Under the pieces are notes generated by a model that searched no databases, had not been told where the DNA came from, and saw nothing but the letters and a program-made list of their open reading frames with translations. Positions 22,727-24,608 of a stretch of 24,608 bases of DNA are shown here, piece after piece. Made by a program: the position numbers and the translations under genes. Position 1 is the stretch's first letter. Each line of letters opens with the position of its first letter. This DNA comes from JBBQZL01 sp038207745 (GTDB taxonomy: Bacteria; Actinomycetota; Thermoleophilia; Solirubrobacterales; 70-9), in NCBI GenBank assembly GCA_038207745.1, contig JBBQZL010000011.1, positions 1 to 24,608 of the forward strand. The letters are read 5' to 3'.

Positions 22727-24190
22727 GTGGGGGCCGAACCGTCCAGACCTGATCGCCTCGAGACGATCCTTGCCCAGGCAAAGCGGGATCGATCACGTCT
22801 GAACTCGAGCGCCTTCGGTCCCTTCAGCCTCACCGCGCTCGGCATTGCAAGCGTGGTTGGGGCCGGGATCTTCGTCACCACAGGCGCGGCAGCCTCCGAG
22901 TTCGCCGGGCCGGCGGTGGTGATCTCATTTGTGCTCGCGGGAATCGCCGCCGGGCTGACCGCGATCTGCTACGCGGAGCTTGCGGCGATGATCCCGATTG
23001 CGGGCAGCACCTACTCGTATGCATTCGCCGCCTTCGGCACCTTCATGGCCTGGTTCATCGGCTGGGATCTGTTGCTCGAATACCTCTTCGCAGCCTCGAC
23101 AGTGGCCGTCGGATGGGCGGGTTACGCGGTCAGCTTTTTCGGCGGGCTGGGAATCCACATCCCCCATGACCTGGCCAATCCCCCATTTGGCGCGGGCGCT
23201 GGGATCATCAACCTCCCGGCGCTGATCGTGGTCGCGTTGACAACTTGGCTCCTGGTCATCGGAACCCGCCAGTCGGCCAATGTCAACAACGCGATCGTCG
23301 TGCTCAAGGTCGGCATCCTGGTGCTCTTCGTGATCGTCGGGGCAATGAACGTCGACAGCGCCAACTGGTCGCCGTTCCTGCCGGCCAACAAGGGCTCATT
23401 CGGCGAGTTCGGAGCCAGCGGAGTTGTCAGGGCGGCGGGACTCGTCTTCTTTGCCTACATCGGCTTCGACGCCGTCTCGACCGCGGCCGGCGAGTCGAGA
23501 AATCCGCAGCGGACGGTTCCGATCGGGTTGATCAGCACGGTCCTGATATCGACTGTTCTCTACGTGGCAATCGGGTTGGTCCTGACCGGGCTGGTCCCCT
23601 ACTCGTCGCTGAACGTCTCCGATCCGATCTCCAAGGCGATCACCGAGGTCGGCCCGAATGTAGCCTGGCTGGGCGACCTGATCGACGTCGCCGCGGTCGT
23701 CGGGCTCTTCGCGACGGTCCTCGTCACCTTCTACGGCCAGACCAGGATTCTGATGCGGATGTCCTCCGACGGGATGCTCCCCGAGCGCTTCAGCCGGGTG
23801 AGCAAGAAGTACAAGACCCCGATCTTCACCACCGTCGTCTGCGGTGTGGCCGGTGCCATTGTGGCTTCATTTGTCCCGATCGATGTGCTCAGCGAGCTGG
23901 TCTCGATCGGGACCCTGCTGGCCTTCGTCCTGGTCTGCGTCGGCGTTCTGGTACTGCGGAAGACCCACCCCGATGTCGAGCGTCCATTCCGGGTGCCCCG
24001 CGTCAGGATCGTCGCCCCGCTCGGGGCTCTGAGCGCGGTCGCGCTGATGGCGACGCTTCCGATCAGCACCTGGATCCGGCTCTTCGTCTGGCTGGTGATC
24101 GGCCTCGCGATCTTCTTCAGCTACAGCCGCGGCAACAGCCGCCGGCGATTCGCCGAGCTGGAGGAAGAGACGGCCGCTGCCGCGGCCTGA
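22727..24190 (+). CDS. APC family amino acid permease, cationic amino acid transporter type
   Basis: A 487-aa membrane protein of the amino acid-polyamine-organocation superfamily with about 12 helices. TM1 holds the substrate-binding break VGAGIFVTTG (44-53). TM3 contains the CYAELAAMIPIAGSTYSYAF segment, and TM6 the motif FFAYIGFDAVSTAAGESRNPQRTVP, both characteristic of the CAT/YfnA branch that transports lysine, arginine or related amino acids. The C-terminal end is a charged, Ala-rich soluble tail. The start is GTG 22727; the first 30 residues are soluble. It is divergent from the LysRS-MprF fusion gene, so lysine uptake supplying the fusion protein is an attractive but unproven link. 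Convergent with the EamA gene. Confidence 0.9.
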   Translation: MGAEPSRPDRLETILAQAKRDRSRLNSSAFGPFSLTALGIASVVGAGIFVTTGAAASEFAGPAVVISFVLAGIAAGLTAICYAELAAMIPIAGSTYSYAFAAFGTFMAWFIGWDLLLEYLFAASTVAVGWAGYAVSFFGGLGIHIPHDLANPPFGAGAGIINLPALIVVALTTWLLVIGTRQSANVNNAIVVLKVGILVLFVIVGAMNVDSANWSPFLPANKGSFGEFGASGVVRAAGLVFFAYIGFDAVSTAAGESRNPQRTVPIGLISTVLISTVLYVAIGLVLTGLVPYSSLNVSDPISKAITEVGPNVAWLGDLIDVAAVVGLFATVLVTFYGQTRILMRMSSDGMLPERFSRVSKKYKTPIFTTVVCGVAGAIVASFVPIDVLSELVSIGTLLAFVLVCVGVLVLRKTHPDVERPFRVPRVRIVAPLGALSAVALMATLPISTWIRLFVWLVIGLAIFFSYSRGNSRRRFAELEEETAAAAA

Positions 24191-24242
24191 GGACTCCTCC
24201 GGACTCCGGCGCCCGTCGCCGTGAGCCTCTTGTTCCGGGCGG

Positions 24243-24608
24243 CTACCCGGTGGTCGCCGGGGCGCCGGCGCTCAGATGGGATGCCTGTGATCTTGCAAGG
24301 ATGACCAGCCCGGCGACCATCGCGATGATTCCGACCACGGCAAACGCGAGCTCGAGCGGGGTGTCGGCGATCTTCTCGTGGAAGACGAGCGTGCCGAGCA
24401 GGACGCTTGCGATCGGGTCAAAGGACATCTGGGTCGCCATCGCCGGCGCCAGCCTGCCGGTCTGTAGCGACTGCTGGCTGAGGGTCATGCTGATCCAGCC
24501 GACGACGATCAACCCATAGAGGTGCCAATCGGTGAAGACCGAGAAGAGGCCGTCGCCGAGCTGATCGACGACGGCCTTTGTGAGGGCGGCGCTGATCCCG
24601 AAGAGGAT
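24243..24608 (-). CDS. EamA/DMT family transporter, 3' part only
   Basis: The C-terminal 121 residues of a drug/metabolite-transporter (EamA-type) permease; the gene continues beyond the window edge, so its start is not seen. The frame is open from 24608, reading ILFGISAALTKAVVDQLGDG, then WHLYGLIVVGWISMTLSQ, AMATQMSFDPIASVLLG and a last helix before a short tail. The pattern of a helix pair with GxxxAxTK, followed by P-x-A-S-V-L-L-G, fits the second EamA repeat. TTG or ATG codons inside this stretch should not be taken as the true start. Substrate unknown. Confidence 0.8.
   Translation of the reverse strand: MLFGISAALTKAVVDQLGDGLFSVFTDWHLYGLIVVGWISMTLSQQSLQTGRLAPAMATQMSFDPIASVLLGTLVFHEKIADTPLELAFAVVGIIAMVAGLVILARSQASHLSAGAPATTG

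Noticed and set aside
22612..22881. 90-residue N-terminal extension of the LysRS fusion
   Set aside because: It is antisense to the permease start and unlike any LysRS N-terminus; ATG 22611 fits the family.
1..24608. Phage, insertion sequence, CRISPR or toxin-antitoxin locus
   Set aside because: I found no transposase, integrase, phage structural gene, spaced palindromic repeats or paired small toxin/antitoxin genes on either strand.

Overview
The window reads as a high-GC chromosome of an actinobacterium. The best guess is the Thermoleophilia/Solirubrobacterales group, inferred from gene content: a fused lysyl-tRNA synthetase/MprF protein, a Lys/Ala/Pro-rich histone-like protein, secretory-lipase and AI-2E-type membrane proteins, several secreted proteins of unknown family, and GTG/TTG starts. 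Nothing marks it as a phage, plasmid or island: I saw no tRNA or rRNA gene, insertion sequence or CRISPR array. Genes are densely packed, change strand often, and have short convergent gaps or overlaps.

Layout. 1-5.2 kb: a secreted protein (-), a cyclopropane-fatty-acid-synthase-like methyltransferase (+), then a minus-strand operon of two FluC/CrcB fluoride channel subunits, a protein with three tandem DUF190 (PII-like) domains, and a DJ-1/PfpI protein. 5.3-10.7 kb: ABC1/UbiB kinase, secretory lipase, a short membrane protein, what looks like the C-terminal remnant of an LtrA protein, a GST-fold protein, and an AI-2E family membrane protein preceded by a possible 10-codon leader ORF. 10.7-13.5 kb: a six-cysteine secreted protein, a six-TM membrane protein and a small K+ channel. 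13.6-17.6 kb: glutamate decarboxylase with no ordinary start codon where homology begins, a large secreted protein, and a serine esterase. 17.6-19.1 kb: a possible 49-aa CxxC protein, GreA, a dodecin and a histone-H1-like protein. 19.2-24.6 kb: a 1130-aa LysRS/lysyl-phosphatidylglycerol synthase fusion, a divergent cationic-amino-acid-type APC permease, and the 3' part of an EamA transporter cut by the window edge.

How the genes may work together. The fluoride operon is tightly coupled, with two 4-bp start/stop overlaps; the two channel subunits probably form a heterodimer, and the three-domain PII-like protein may be a single-chain pseudo-trimer acting with it. The LysRS-MprF fusion would make Lys-tRNA and pass lysine to phosphatidylglycerol, and a likely lysine/arginine permease is divergently transcribed from it. 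Several genes without a Shine-Dalgarno sequence have a TANNNT -10-like box 6-8 nt before the start codon, suggesting leaderless transcripts.

The most notable points are the LysRS-MprF domain order (opposite to mycobacterial LysX), the triple DUF190 protein, the ATC start inferred for glutamate decarboxylase, and the coupled leader ORF. All calls come from reading the sequence; no database search was run.
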